Positions 9,278 through 17,252 are shown, counted from the first letter of the stretch. The stretch: DNA of 64,000 nt from Muribaculum gordoncarteri (GCF_004803695.1 NZ_CP039393.1:1302001-1366000); one strand, 5' to 3'. Translations and numbers: made by a program. Notes: generated by a model from the letters alone, not told the origin.

Positions 9278-9415
9278 TCAATCAATTATTGAAATGTCAT
9301 ACTTATATTGAGTTCCTTTCTGACAAGTCCTAATAAGTATATTGTCTTTATGTATTTCATCATCAATCCAATAATCTTTATTATCTCCAAGCTTGAAAAG
9401 CCTATACTTTCCACT
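9278..9415 (-). pseudogene. duplicated C-terminal remnant of the 10,762-11,214 gene
   Basis: On the minus strand this stretch reads GKYRLFKL.DNKDYWIDDEI and on to RTCQKGTQYKYDISIID, then TGA at 9280. It is nearly identical at DNA level to 10,798-10,926, the 3' part of the intact gene at 10,762-11,214. No N-terminal half is present; the broken hepT gene begins immediately upstream. It overlaps the TTG alternative start of the SanA-like gene. Confidence 0.8.
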
Positions 9416-9418
9416 TCT

Positions 9419-9754
9419 TCATCCATTCAAGAGAGCTTCTATTTCCTGTTTGAGTAATGGCATATGGTTAACTACAATACCCCAAAGGATGTCTGGTTTC
9501 AAAGAGTCATAGGCATGGATTACAAAGTTTCTTGTATCCACTACCTTTCTTGATGCTGTGATTGGAAGATTGGGATTAATTCTCAAAGCTTGGTTCATAG
9601 CCTCTCTCATTATCTCAATGTTCCTTTCAACACATCTTCATATGGTGTCATTGCAGAAAGTGGCATATTCATTTGGTCTGTCCTCCAAGAATGACTCTAT
9701 CTCCAAGATTGAAGAAAGAATGTCTGACAGATATTTCTGTAATTTCCTATCCAT
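9419..9754 (-). pseudogene. HepT-like toxin (DUF86), broken by an in-frame TGA
   Basis: Reading from ATG 9754 gives MDRKLQKYLSDILSSILEIE and on to residue 38, then TGA at 9640-9638. The same frame then continues RCVERNIEIMREAMNQALRI to a stop at 9419. Without the TGA it would be 111 residues, the usual HepT size. The downstream part carries the RxxxxH-like catalytic region, TRNFVIHAYDSL. HepT is the HEPN RNase of MntA/HepT toxin-antitoxin systems. The start overlaps the stop of the mntA-like gene by 8 bp, as in intact pairs. Confidence 0.85.
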
Positions 9755-10049
9755 AAATCAGATGTTTTGTTTCTTCAAGTTCCTCCTTGAAATAAGGGTT
9801 CTTAACTGCTGACTCATCAACTAAATCCACATCCCTTCCAAATAAGGCTTTCAAGGCATAGTAGAATTCAAAATAGTTGTCAGCATAAGTATTATGGTCT
9901 ATTTCAGAATTAAAGTCCACAAGGATGTCAACATCGCTCTGCTCATTGAATTTTTGGGTAAGTATAGGCCCAAAGGTATATAACTTCCTCACCTTGTACT
10001 TCCGGCACAAGGCAAAAAGCTTCTTTATGTTGTCATTGATGAGGTGCAT
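9747..10049 (-). CDS. MntA-like nucleotidyltransferase antitoxin
   Basis: 100 residues. The nucleotidyltransferase core is LYTFGPILTQKFNEQSDVDI followed by LVD, with a third acidic residue at RDVDLVD. In the family the core is G-S-x(9-11)-D-x-D, and MntA AMPylates HepT at its RxxxxH-Y motif to neutralise it. Here the serine of G-S is proline, which would be expected to weaken catalysis. Paired with the broken hepT downstream. A -7 box (TAACTTTG, minus strand) is at 10,078-10,071. Confidence 0.8.
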   Translation of the reverse strand: MHLINDNIKKLFALCRKYKVRKLYTFGPILTQKFNEQSDVDILVDFNSEIDHNTYADNYFEFYYALKALFGRDVDLVDESAVKNPYFKEELEETKHLIYG

Positions 10050-10070
10050 ACTATTTCTTCTATATGATTA

Positions 10071-10078
10071 CAAAGTTA
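10071..10078 (-). promoter_or_regulatory. -7 box of the mntA/hepT pair
   Basis: The minus strand reads TAACTTTG, 22 bp before the ATG at 10,049. The rest of 10,079-10,370 is AT-rich and shows no supported gene. Confidence 0.55.
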
Positions 10079-10370
10079 ATGATTTCAGTTGGATAAATGT
10101 TCAGACCAAGTCAAAATCTGTATTTCATAGCATGAATTTATATCCGGAATCCTGGTCATCTCAAAAGCAAGATTAAAAATGAGAATATCGTGATTTTAAT
10201 TATTTTTTTCAGCTTCATATCTATTTTATTATTGAGACATCAAAATTATATTGAATATTTCAGTTCCTATTAAAATTCATTATTTATTTCCACGGAGAAT
10301 AAGGCGTATGCTTTTTGGCATCATTATAATCTAATCCCATCTTCATGATATGACAACAATTTTAATTTTT

Positions 10371-10726
10371 TTAGTCTAAAATGAAATGAATTAAGTCTGT
10401 TAAATAATACAACCATCTGAAATATGGTTTAATTGTATAATAACGTATACCGCAATGTTCAATGGTAAATGGTGCATAAAAAATAAATATTAGAAAACTC
10501 AACAAATATATTATTATTTCTGTACGCCTAATTGTCTTATTTGTTATGTGATTAGATCTTGGAAAATTTAAGCATATTATCATAACCACAATTAAAAACA
10601 ATAGATCATAAGTTGATAATCCATCTAATCCATATAATAAATAGCAGTATGCTCCGGTGTGATGATCATAAGACTCAACTGATAGACATATTATAATAAA
10701 AAAACGTATTTAATTATACCTATCAT
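10371..10726 (-). pseudogene. small hydrophobic membrane protein, frameshifted in a T7 run
   Basis: From ATG 10,726 the frame reads MIGIIKYVFLL and stops. One added T in the 7-T run (10,697-10,703) would join it to a long open frame reading IICLSVESYDHHTGAYCYLL and on through FLIVVMIICLN, RRTEIIIYLLSFLIFIF and a tail to 10,371. The joined product would be about 118 residues with three likely membrane segments. I do not recognise the family. The alternative is a 76-residue TTG-start protein from 10,601. The indel may be real, phase-variable or a sequencing error. Confidence 0.45.
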
Positions 10727-10761
10727 TACGGGGTTGTATTGTAAATTCATAACTATATAAT

Positions 10762-11214
10762 TTACTGGTTATTAAATTTCGACATTCCACTAATGATTAT
10801 TGAAATGTCGTACTTATATTTAGTTCCTTTCTGACAAGTCCTAATAAGTATATTGTCTTTATGTATTTCATCATCAATCCAATAACCTCCATTCTCTACA
10901 AGCTTGAAAAGCCTGTGCTTTCCACTATTTAGAATTATGACAGCCCAATATCCATCCCTATTTTCAGGCATGAATTTCACTACAACTTTCTGTATCTGAT
11001 ACTTTTCAAATGCAGAAAAGGGTCTGATTTTTATAACAGTCCATTCTTCAGGGAGATAAGCATTCTTCCTATTGAGGATGTTCTTAATCCATTCAAGCCT
11101 TTCACTGAAATTAATAAAATATCCTCTCCGGTATACCATTATCAATGGAACAACTAAGTAGCATATTCCAATGCCTATTAGAGCTACAATTATATTCGGG
11201 GCATCTTCATCCAT
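10762..11214 (-). CDS. hypothetical single-pass membrane protein
   Basis: 150 residues. One membrane segment near residues 8-28 (IIVALIGIGICYLVVPLIMV) is followed by a soluble domain with EEWTVIKIRPFSAFEKYQIQ and a C-terminal part rich in aromatic and basic residues. No family is recognised. Low GC and isolated codon use suggest transfer. A copy of its 3' end is present at 9278-9415, so the gene or its element has been duplicated locally. Confidence 0.65.
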   Translation of the reverse strand: MDEDAPNIIVALIGIGICYLVVPLIMVYRRGYFINFSERLEWIKNILNRKNAYLPEEWTVIKIRPFSAFEKYQIQKVVVKFMPENRDGYWAVIILNSGKHRLFKLVENGGYWIDDEIHKDNILIRTCQKGTKYKYDISIIISGMSKFNNQ

Positions 11215-11225
11215 ACATTTAGTAT

Positions 11226-11414
11226 TTACGGATTAAATCCTCGGCCTATCACAGTATTCTGTTCGTATGTGTCAATTTTTCCAGATACTTCTACAGTTCC
11301 GTCTATATCAACAGTACCATGCAGAAAATCTACCACGCAATATCTATTTCTATCAGCCAACTCTATTGAGATAATAATAAGAGTAAGTGCAATGACTGTT
11401 AGAATGAATTTCAT
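11226..11414 (-). CDS. small secreted or membrane hypothetical protein
   Basis: 62 residues from ATG 11,414. The frame is open further upstream to 11,528, but the extension looks non-coding and the ATG precedes a good signal-like segment, MKFILTVIALTLIIISIE. The rest is VVDFLHGTVDIDGTVEVSGK and a short tail. It ends 11 bp before the 11,214 gene and could be cotranscribed with it. No family recognised. Confidence 0.5.
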   Translation of the reverse strand: MKFILTVIALTLIIISIELADRNRYCVVDFLHGTVDIDGTVEVSGKIDTYEQNTVIGRGFNP

Positions 11415-11533
11415 ATAAAGATTCTCAATTTGTATGATGCGTTTCAATAATTGCTTTGAGTTATATAAAAGTGACATATCTCTCATGCTTGAGATTATTG
11501 AAATATATTCGGAGCATCCTTCATCCATTATAA

Positions 11534-11629
11534 TTATACTTCTATCCTATAAATGTCTTTCTCACCCTCTTTGCTAAGAGTAAGAATCTGTGCCTCCTGA
11601 AGATTTATTTCTGCATTTTCAGAAAGCAT
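11534..11629 (-). CDS. possible gene remnant, 31 residues
   Basis: The minus frame reads MLSENAEINLQEAQILTLSK and then EGEKDIYRIEV before TAA at 11,534. The frame is open for nine more codons upstream without a start. It looks like the C-terminal tail of a lost gene rather than a functional peptide. The remaining gap to 12,030 is AT-rich and has no supported feature. Confidence 0.25.
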   Translation of the reverse strand: MLSENAEINLQEAQILTLSKEGEKDIYRIEV

Positions 11630-12030
11630 ATTATTCAGTAAGGGTATGTATGATGATACTTATTGCTATTCTGAAGGTATCGCCAAACACTTATAATCAA
11701 GCAAATAAGAAAAGCCCACACCTATTTAGATGCAAGCATTTCCTTTATACTGCGATGATTATATCTGTTAAATTGGCGATTTTTCAGAATACATCAAGTA
11801 AAAAGTGAAACACTCTTTTTAATATGTCTTGGTTAATAATTTTATTTCATTGGCTATTATCGTTTTTGTTTATATTGCAAATATAGATAATCGACAGGAT
11901 ATAAGCAAAATATTATAAGCGGAATAAAACTATTGTTTTGAGCATATTCACCCGACACGAGCGTGAGCTACATCTTATTAACAAGTGAAAATGTCGAAAT
12001 TGGACATTTAATTATTTAAGGGAGCTACGG

Positions 12031-13512
12031 TTATAGATCGGGGTTGTCCACTGAATAGGGGTAGATGAGTTGCTTTGTCACGCCAAAGAGGAGCATGCCT
12101 ACCGCTTGCCAGTCAGTATATTCCGGCTTATGATTATATTTTATTTTCGATGCATTAAGGTTAAGCTCATCCGATTTCTTGACGGGCATTGCAGTCAATG
12201 TCATGTCGACCATATTGAATCGTATGCGGTCGAAAAGGATTATAGATTGCAAACCGAGATTACAGTCAACATCATCGGCAAACATGGGTATTGAACTATT
12301 GTCGCCGCACACAAAAATAGATTGACCGCGTACTTGGCTATTCCCGAGTTTGATAAGCGGATTCTCAAGGTTGAAACCCTCTATCTTAATCCATCCGCCA
12401 AGCCCCGCCTGCCGTATAGTATCGGGAACAGAATGTGACAATACATAATCCTTATTACGCTTATAGAACGAAGGCATCAATATGCCGGTGGATGCATCGC
12501 CGGTATCAAGATTGAAAAGCAACGGACGCCCGTCGACACCACCTTTGACCAACAGATTCATCTGGGAAGAAAAACACATATTTGACTGTTTGTCACTACG
12601 CACCGCAGCCTCTCGTGGTATTGATATGGAGCGCTTTATAAAATCCACAGTCAAATCCTTAATCGCCAACATCAGTTCGCTTCCAACTATTAGTTCAAGA
12701 TGCGATAAATAATTGTCGGCCTCCCGGTTTCCGGTTGACATGTCGACAACATAAAATGGCACATCGGTCAGCGTGACATTTCCGAGAACGAGCTCCTTTG
12801 CAATTGCAAGGCGAGCCGACTTTCGCCCTACGCCCATTACGTTTACATCGGATTCCTGATAAATGAGTCCGCACAATCGGGCAATAGAATCATTGACTAT
12901 GTTTACTCCCGCACCGGTGTCAAAAGTTGGCTTGACATCATGACCGTTGACTTGGCATCGCTCAAGTTCGATGGCCAATCCAGGTTTCTCAGTGCGACCT
13001 ACTTGTGTCAACTTAAACGGGATAACACCTTCGTCGCCATCTATCGACATTGCATAGGGTTGATATGTCGACAATTCCCTATATTTTGATTCATAGCTAC
13101 GCATGGTCATGACCGCCACAGAGTCAAGATATTGTAACGACTGTTCAATAACTTGCGACATCAGCGATGCGGCCTCCTTATTCTTTCCCACCCGGCTTAA
13201 ATCCATCGCCCACATAACCGAAGAACTGAGATAGTTATTAAGGTCCAGCGACTCATTATAATTATTGAACAGCTCCTCAAACGCCGGGATTGAAACATCG
13301 GGGCGGTTAAGACGGTTGCCTATGAGGCAACGTGAGAACACCTCCAAAAACGGATTTATCGAATCCTTAGGTGTGGACTCATATATCGAATCAAGGCCAA
13401 ACCAATCGGACGCGTTCATGGCATTGGCAATGCGTTCATCCACCGATTGTGAATTTGCCGATATTGAAGCTACAAGCCCTATTGTTAAGATGATAAGCCA
13501 TTTATGAAACAT
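12031..13512 (-). CDS. secreted retropepsin-like aspartic protease with two DTG motifs
   Basis: About 493 residues from ATG 13,512 (an ATG at 13,530 adds six). The signal peptide is MFHKWLIILTIGLVASISA. A helical repeat-like region fills residues about 30-160. Then come two DTG motifs, at 204 (TFDTGAGVNIV) and 342 (FNLDTGDASTG) in the longer numbering. The first is followed by a typical retropepsin beta-hairpin and VGSELM. Bacterial retropepsin-like proteins usually act as dimers with one DTG each; two copies in one chain suggest an internal pseudo-dimer like pepsins (inference). Divergently transcribed from the 13,661 gene. Substrate unknown. Confidence 0.7.
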   Translation of the reverse strand: MFHKWLIILTIGLVASISANSQSVDERIANAMNASDWFGLDSIYESTPKDSINPFLEVFSRCLIGNRLNRPDVSIPAFEELFNNYNESLDLNNYLSSSVMWAMDLSRVGKNKEAASLMSQVIEQSLQYLDSVAVMTMRSYESKYRELSTYQPYAMSIDGDEGVIPFKLTQVGRTEKPGLAIELERCQVNGHDVKPTFDTGAGVNIVNDSIARLCGLIYQESDVNVMGVGRKSARLAIAKELVLGNVTLTDVPFYVVDMSTGNREADNYLSHLELIVGSELMLAIKDLTVDFIKRSISIPREAAVRSDKQSNMCFSSQMNLLVKGGVDGRPLLFNLDTGDASTGILMPSFYKRNKDYVLSHSVPDTIRQAGLGGWIKIEGFNLENPLIKLGNSQVRGQSIFVCGDNSSIPMFADDVDCNLGLQSIILFDRIRFNMVDMTLTAMPVKKSDELNLNASKIKYNHKPEYTDWQAVGMLLFGVTKQLIYPYSVDNPDL

Positions 13513-13624
13513 CATGCAAGGAGATCGCATTAGAGCGAATGCACAAATCTAACATTTTTCATCTTCACAACCTAATTTGTTGTTAAAAAAACATCTTTCA
13601 GTTGATTTATTGCGAGGAAACGAT

Positions 13625-13632
13625 TAATTTTG
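13625..13632 (+). promoter_or_regulatory. -7 box of the SanA/beta-lactamase fusion gene
   Basis: TAATTTTG matches TAnnTTTG and lies 29 bp before the ATG at 13,661, in the divergent gap with the retropepsin gene. Confidence 0.6.
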
Positions 13633-13660
13633 AGCATCAATCAAGCTATCACATTATCAC

Positions 13661-15166
13661 ATGAATAATAAGAGGAACATAATATTTCGCAGAATAGGAT
13701 TATCGTTGGCTACATTTGCAGTCGTCGTCACCCTATTCACCATCATTGCCAATATTGTGGTTGAACGCAGCACACGCGACCGAATATATGACGACATTGA
13801 TGCCCTGCCGCACAATCGCGTGGCCCTACTGCTCGGAACTTCGCCGCTTAACCGTTACGGCACACCTAACTCCTACTTCACCAACCGCATCAATACTGCG
13901 GTAGAGCTGTTCCGTCAAGGAAAGATTGATTACATAATCGTGAGCGGCGACAACCACACACGACAATATGACGAAACGACGGCCATGAAGGACTCACTCA
14001 TGGCTCACGGAATTCCCGAGGATGCAATCGTGCCTGATTATGCCGGATTCCGCACTCTCGACTCAGTGGTAAGAGCAAAGGAGGTCTTCGGCTGCGACTC
14101 ATTGACAATAATATCACAGGCCGACCATAACGCACGTGCCCTCTATCTTGCTGAGAAAAGCGGCATCAAGGCAGTGGCTATAGCTGCGCCCCTGCGTGCC
14201 GGACGGCTGGTGAGAGTGCGGCTTGCATTGCGTGAATGGCTCGCCCGTGACAAGATGATGCTTGATCTGCTTGTAGGGAAACGACCGCATTTTCTCGGCG
14301 AAAAAATCGAAATCCCACAATCGCCATCAAATCCCTACGCTCCGCTAAAGGAGAAGCTTACCCAATACATAGCCGATAAAAATGCCCGAATCGGAATTGC
14401 ACTACTTGTCAACGGCCGGTATTCGGTATCGGTCAACGGCGATGACGCATTTCCAATGTTGAGCGTTTATAAATTCCCAATCGCCATGGCCGTGGCCGAA
14501 TATTGCCGAATGCGTGACATCGACTTCTCGGATTCATGCCTCGTTACAGCCGGCGATTTACATCGCGACACCTACAGCCCCATGCTGCAGAAATATGCCG
14601 AAGTCGACACCGCGTCAATCACATTTGATGAATTGCTGACCTATGCCCTTCAGCAAAGCGACAACAATGCATCGGACATTTTGCTTAACCGCATAGGCGG
14701 AGCCACTTCAGCCAATGAATATGTATCGGGAATCGGAATAGAAGGCGTTACAATCAAATGGAGCGAAGACGACATGCACATCGATATGTCGCGATGCTAC
14801 GAAAATTCAGCAACCCCTCTAGCCATGGCCAAACTGATGTGGACATTTGACTTCCAATGTAACGACACGCTGTCGAAACGCATAAAGCAATTGATGGAGT
14901 CATGCGAAACCGGTCAGGGACGATTGGCCAAGCCTTTGATTGAAGCCAATGCGGTAATAGGACACAAGACGGGAACCGGTTTCGTAAATCCCGATGGTAG
15001 CCTCATGGCTGTAAACGATGCGGGATACGTGCATCTTCCCGACGGAACACGCTACAGCATAGCAGTGTTTATCGCCGACTCACACTACGACATGGAGCAT
15101 ACCGAGGATATAATTGCCGACATTTCGGAAATGACAGCAAAGTTCATAACCAACGCGAATCAATAA
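13661..15166 (+). CDS. SanA (DUF218) domain fused to a class A beta-lactamase
   Basis: 501 residues. One membrane segment spans about 11-33. Residues about 40-205 form a SanA/ElyC-type DUF218 domain (VALLLGTSPL, YIIVSGDN, LTIISQADHNARALYLAEKS). Residues about 225-498 form a class A serine beta-lactamase. Its catalytic set is complete: S268-V-Y-K271, S333-D-N335, E369 in the omega loop and K436-T-G438. The loop reads E-D-D-M-H, with His373 where most class A enzymes have Asn170, as in PER/CfxA-type (subclass A2) enzymes. Both domains would face the periplasm behind one anchor. Neither domain is truncated. A stand-alone SanA paralogue is at 8641. Confidence 0.88.
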   Translation: MNNKRNIIFRRIGLSLATFAVVVTLFTIIANIVVERSTRDRIYDDIDALPHNRVALLLGTSPLNRYGTPNSYFTNRINTAVELFRQGKIDYIIVSGDNHTRQYDETTAMKDSLMAHGIPEDAIVPDYAGFRTLDSVVRAKEVFGCDSLTIISQADHNARALYLAEKSGIKAVAIAAPLRAGRLVRVRLALREWLARDKMMLDLLVGKRPHFLGEKIEIPQSPSNPYAPLKEKLTQYIADKNARIGIALLVNGRYSVSVNGDDAFPMLSVYKFPIAMAVAEYCRMRDIDFSDSCLVTAGDLHRDTYSPMLQKYAEVDTASITFDELLTYALQQSDNNASDILLNRIGGATSANEYVSGIGIEGVTIKWSEDDMHIDMSRCYENSATPLAMAKLMWTFDFQCNDTLSKRIKQLMESCETGQGRLAKPLIEANAVIGHKTGTGFVNPDGSLMAVNDAGYVHLPDGTRYSIAVFIADSHYDMEHTEDIIADISEMTAKFITNANQ

Positions 15167-15269
15167 GCGATTATTGAACTTCTCAACAAACAAAAAGGTT
15201 AGGCTCACCGAAGCCATTTCGGCGACACTTTATATATGATTTTACAGACCAACAATTTATAATTTCATC

Positions 15270-15809
15270 ATGAAGAATATACTCATTATCTCATCAAGCC
15301 TGCGCCTGAACAGCAACTCCGAAGCTCTTGCCAATGAATTTGCACGTGGAGCCGTAGATGCGGGTCACAATGTAGAGTTTGTGTCACTTCGCGGAAAAGA
15401 CATAAGATTCTGTCGCGGATGCCTTGCCTGTCAGGCGACACAACAGTGTGTAATCAATGACGACAGCCGTCAGATAGTAGCCCGAATGCATGACGCTGAC
15501 ATAATTGTCTATGCAACGCCAATCTACTATTACGAAATGAGCGGACAACTTAAAACGCTTCTTGACCGAGCCAATCCACTATATACATCCGACTATCGAT
15601 TTCGCGACATATATGTGCTGACAAGCGCAGCCGAGGACGAAGAGGATGTTCCGTCGCGCGCCGTTGCGGGAATTACAGGATGGATCGATTGCTTCGAGAA
15701 TGCACGACTTGCAGGCAGCGTTTTTGCCGGCGGAGTATCGGGCCCCGGCGAAATGACCAACCACCCGGCAATGCAGCAAGCCTACACCCTCGGAAACAGC
15801 ATAAAGTAA
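15270..15809 (+). CDS. NAD(P)H-dependent FMN reductase / flavodoxin-fold oxidoreductase
   Basis: 179 residues. The FMN phosphate loop is SSSLRLNSNSEALA near residues 8-21, and ATPIYYYEMSGQLKTLLDR (residues about 88-106) is the second flavin loop of the NADPH-dependent FMN reductase family. C50-x-x-C53 in FCRGCLACQ is typical of the iron-sulfur flavoprotein-like branch. It would reduce flavins or quinones with NAD(P)H in the cytosol. It ends 74 bp before the left repeat of the ppdK element and is convergent with the original position of ppdK. Confidence 0.8.
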   Translation: MKNILIISSSLRLNSNSEALANEFARGAVDAGHNVEFVSLRGKDIRFCRGCLACQATQQCVINDDSRQIVARMHDADIIVYATPIYYYEMSGQLKTLLDRANPLYTSDYRFRDIYVLTSAAEDEEDVPSRAVAGITGWIDCFENARLAGSVFAGGVSGPGEMTNHPAMQQAYTLGNSIK

Positions 15810-15830
15810 CGCCACAACCGCCAACCAGGC

Positions 15831-15881
15831 TCTAAACATCGCTCTAAACACGGGTTGAAAAACTCTAAACTATTTCTAAAC
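15831..15881. repeat. four TCTAAAC copies abutting the left attachment repeat
   Basis: TCTAAAC occurs at 15,831, 15,843, 15,864 and 15,875. The last one ends one base before the 133-bp repeat. The right-hand repeat copy has TTTCTAAGT in the same relative position (37,379-37,387). Such short clustered repeats next to an attachment core resemble arm-type integrase sites. Confidence 0.6.
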
Positions 15882-15882
15882 A

Positions 15883-16015
15883 TTTCCGTTCATACTGCAC
15901 ATGGGATGTGTCGTTATGTACGTAAAAAATAGGCGATAACCCCTTTTTCATCAAGGGCTTATCGCCTATCTATCTGATTGTCAGAATATTCCGATTATCC
16001 CTCAATTGCAGCCTG
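15883..16015. repeat. left 133-bp attachment repeat (copy of ppdK 3' end)
   Basis: Identical by eye to 37,389-37,521. It contains the last seven codons of ppdK (Q-A-A-I-E-G-stop on the minus strand) and the ppdK terminator hairpin (15,929-15,969). As the intact ppdK adjoins the right copy, this left copy is the duplicated attachment site of the integrated element. The hairpin here probably still terminates the 15,270 gene. Confidence 0.9.
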
Positions 16016-16058
16016 GGCCATTAGTATATGGCACACAATCTTAATGACTTAACCTGTA

Positions 16059-16080
16059 TTGGTAAACAATTGGTAAACAA
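16059..16080. repeat. two abutting TTGGTAAACAA repeats inside the left end
   Basis: TTGGTAAACAA occurs at 16,059-16,069 and 16,070-16,080, with an inverted GTTTAC at 16,090-16,095. The place, 44 bp inside the element end, suggests integrase arm or excisionase sites. Confidence 0.4.
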
Positions 16081-16131
16081 TTTTTGACCGTTTACAGATT
16101 GGCTGCAATGTCGGTGTATAGTAGTTTTAAT

Positions 16132-16596
16132 TCATTGATTTACACGTTGTTTGTATATGTTGATTAACTCGTTTTTATCATCGAGCTGCGATTTGAGTTG
16201 AGAAATCTGATCCTTCAGACCATTTATCTGGTCGATAAGAAGGGTCTTACTCTCCTCCATGCCCTCGATTTTCAGCTTTTGCTGCTCTATGATGGAGGCA
16301 AGAGCGGCATCTCCTATATTATTCATGGCATTGCCGTCACCCAAGGCAACAGCAGCCATGTAAGCATAGACATTATTGGGAATATCGCAATATAATGAAA
16401 AGAAATTGAAGTCAAGGACACGGCTGATCTTAATGAGCTTTGCCGTGTCTATGGACGCCTTTTCAAATATACGATTGACATGTTGCTGAGGAACCCCTAT
16501 GAGCCGTCCGAATTCGGATTTGCTCATATTAAGCTCCTCTCTGCGCTTGTCAATCTCCTGTCCGATATGGACCTCTTTCAGTTGAATATTAAACAT
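16132..16596 (-). CDS. HTH (XRE-like) regulator with C-terminal coiled coil
   Basis: 154 residues. Residues about 12-60 are an XRE-type helix-turn-helix (MSKSEFGRLIGVPQQHVNRI). The C-terminal third is a predicted coiled coil (IEQQKLKIEGMEESKTLLID and on to the end). It is divergently transcribed from the small genes leading to the primase, the layout of a phage-type repressor facing an early operon. Three direct TTAAACA units lie at its start (16,590-16,610) and could be autoregulatory sites. A CAAAATTA (minus TAATTTTG) box is at 16,702-16,709. Confidence 0.7.
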   Translation of the reverse strand: MFNIQLKEVHIGQEIDKRREELNMSKSEFGRLIGVPQQHVNRIFEKASIDTAKLIKISRVLDFNFFSLYCDIPNNVYAYMAAVALGDGNAMNNIGDAALASIIEQQKLKIEGMEESKTLLIDQINGLKDQISQLKSQLDDKNELINIYKQRVNQ

Positions 16597-16758
16597 TAAA
16601 CATTAAACAGCGAATATTTCCTAATTAGCTATCATAATATTTGTTTATCTAAACCAAAATGCTGTACTTTACGTTACAAGAACAGCGATTGATTCTAATC
16701 GCAAAATTAGTCATTAATCCTCAAACAACCAAATATTAAACAAGATTTTTAAGGAACT

Positions 16759-16950
16759 ATGAATGAGAACACCCAGAAAATCCGCCCCACATTGGTGGAA
16801 ATGAAAGGTGGCGATACCGCCACATTCCCCATCGCTCGGCTAAAGAGCGTTCGCACTCAGGCTTCAGAACTCGGAGCAATTTATAATCGTCAGTTTACGA
16901 CAAAAACGAATCGTGCTGCACAGACTATTGAAGTCCGTCGCATGGCTTGA
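16759..16950 (+). CDS. small hypothetical protein of the element
   Basis: 63 residues, start ATG 16,759. The central FPIARLKSVRTQASELGAIY followed by a basic TTKTNRAAQTIEVRRMA tail looks like a small DNA-binding or nucleoid-type protein, but no family is recognised. First gene of a tight plus-strand run leading to the primase-helicase. Confidence 0.55.
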   Translation: MNENTQKIRPTLVEMKGGDTATFPIARLKSVRTQASELGAIYNRQFTTKTNRAAQTIEVRRMA

Positions 16951-16966
16951 CTAAAGACAGACTACT

Positions 16967-17236
16967 ATGGCATTACTTCAATTTCTTGACCATCTCATTC
17001 CGTATGAGACGTTCCTTAACGATTTGGCTTCCCGAGTAGTCGCATTGCTAAAAAACGACAATGACGACCCGGAATACCTGAGCCAGAGAAAAGCATACGA
17101 GGTATTTGGCAGACGCAACGTAGAGCGTTGGAGACGTCAGGGTAAAATAGAGCCGATAAAAAGACCCGGAAAGGTTGAATATCGCACTTGCGAGTTGCGT
17201 ATGCTACAGAGAACTGTTCAGGATTATCTTGACTAA
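16967..17236 (+). CDS. small HTH-type protein (helix-turn-helix / excisionase-like)
   Basis: 89 residues. The C-terminal half, LSQRKAYEVFGRRNVERWRR, followed by QGKIEPIKRPGKVEYRTCEL, has the layout of a MerR/excisionase-like winged helix (helix-turn-helix, then a wing with R-P-G-K-x-E-Y). Genes of this layout often act as excisionases or replication initiators in Bacteroidetes elements. It follows the previous gene by 16 bp. Confidence 0.6.
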   Translation: MALLQFLDHLIPYETFLNDLASRVVALLKNDNDDPEYLSQRKAYEVFGRRNVERWRRQGKIEPIKRPGKVEYRTCELRMLQRTVQDYLD

Positions 17237-17252
17237 ATAACCAGTTGTGGGT

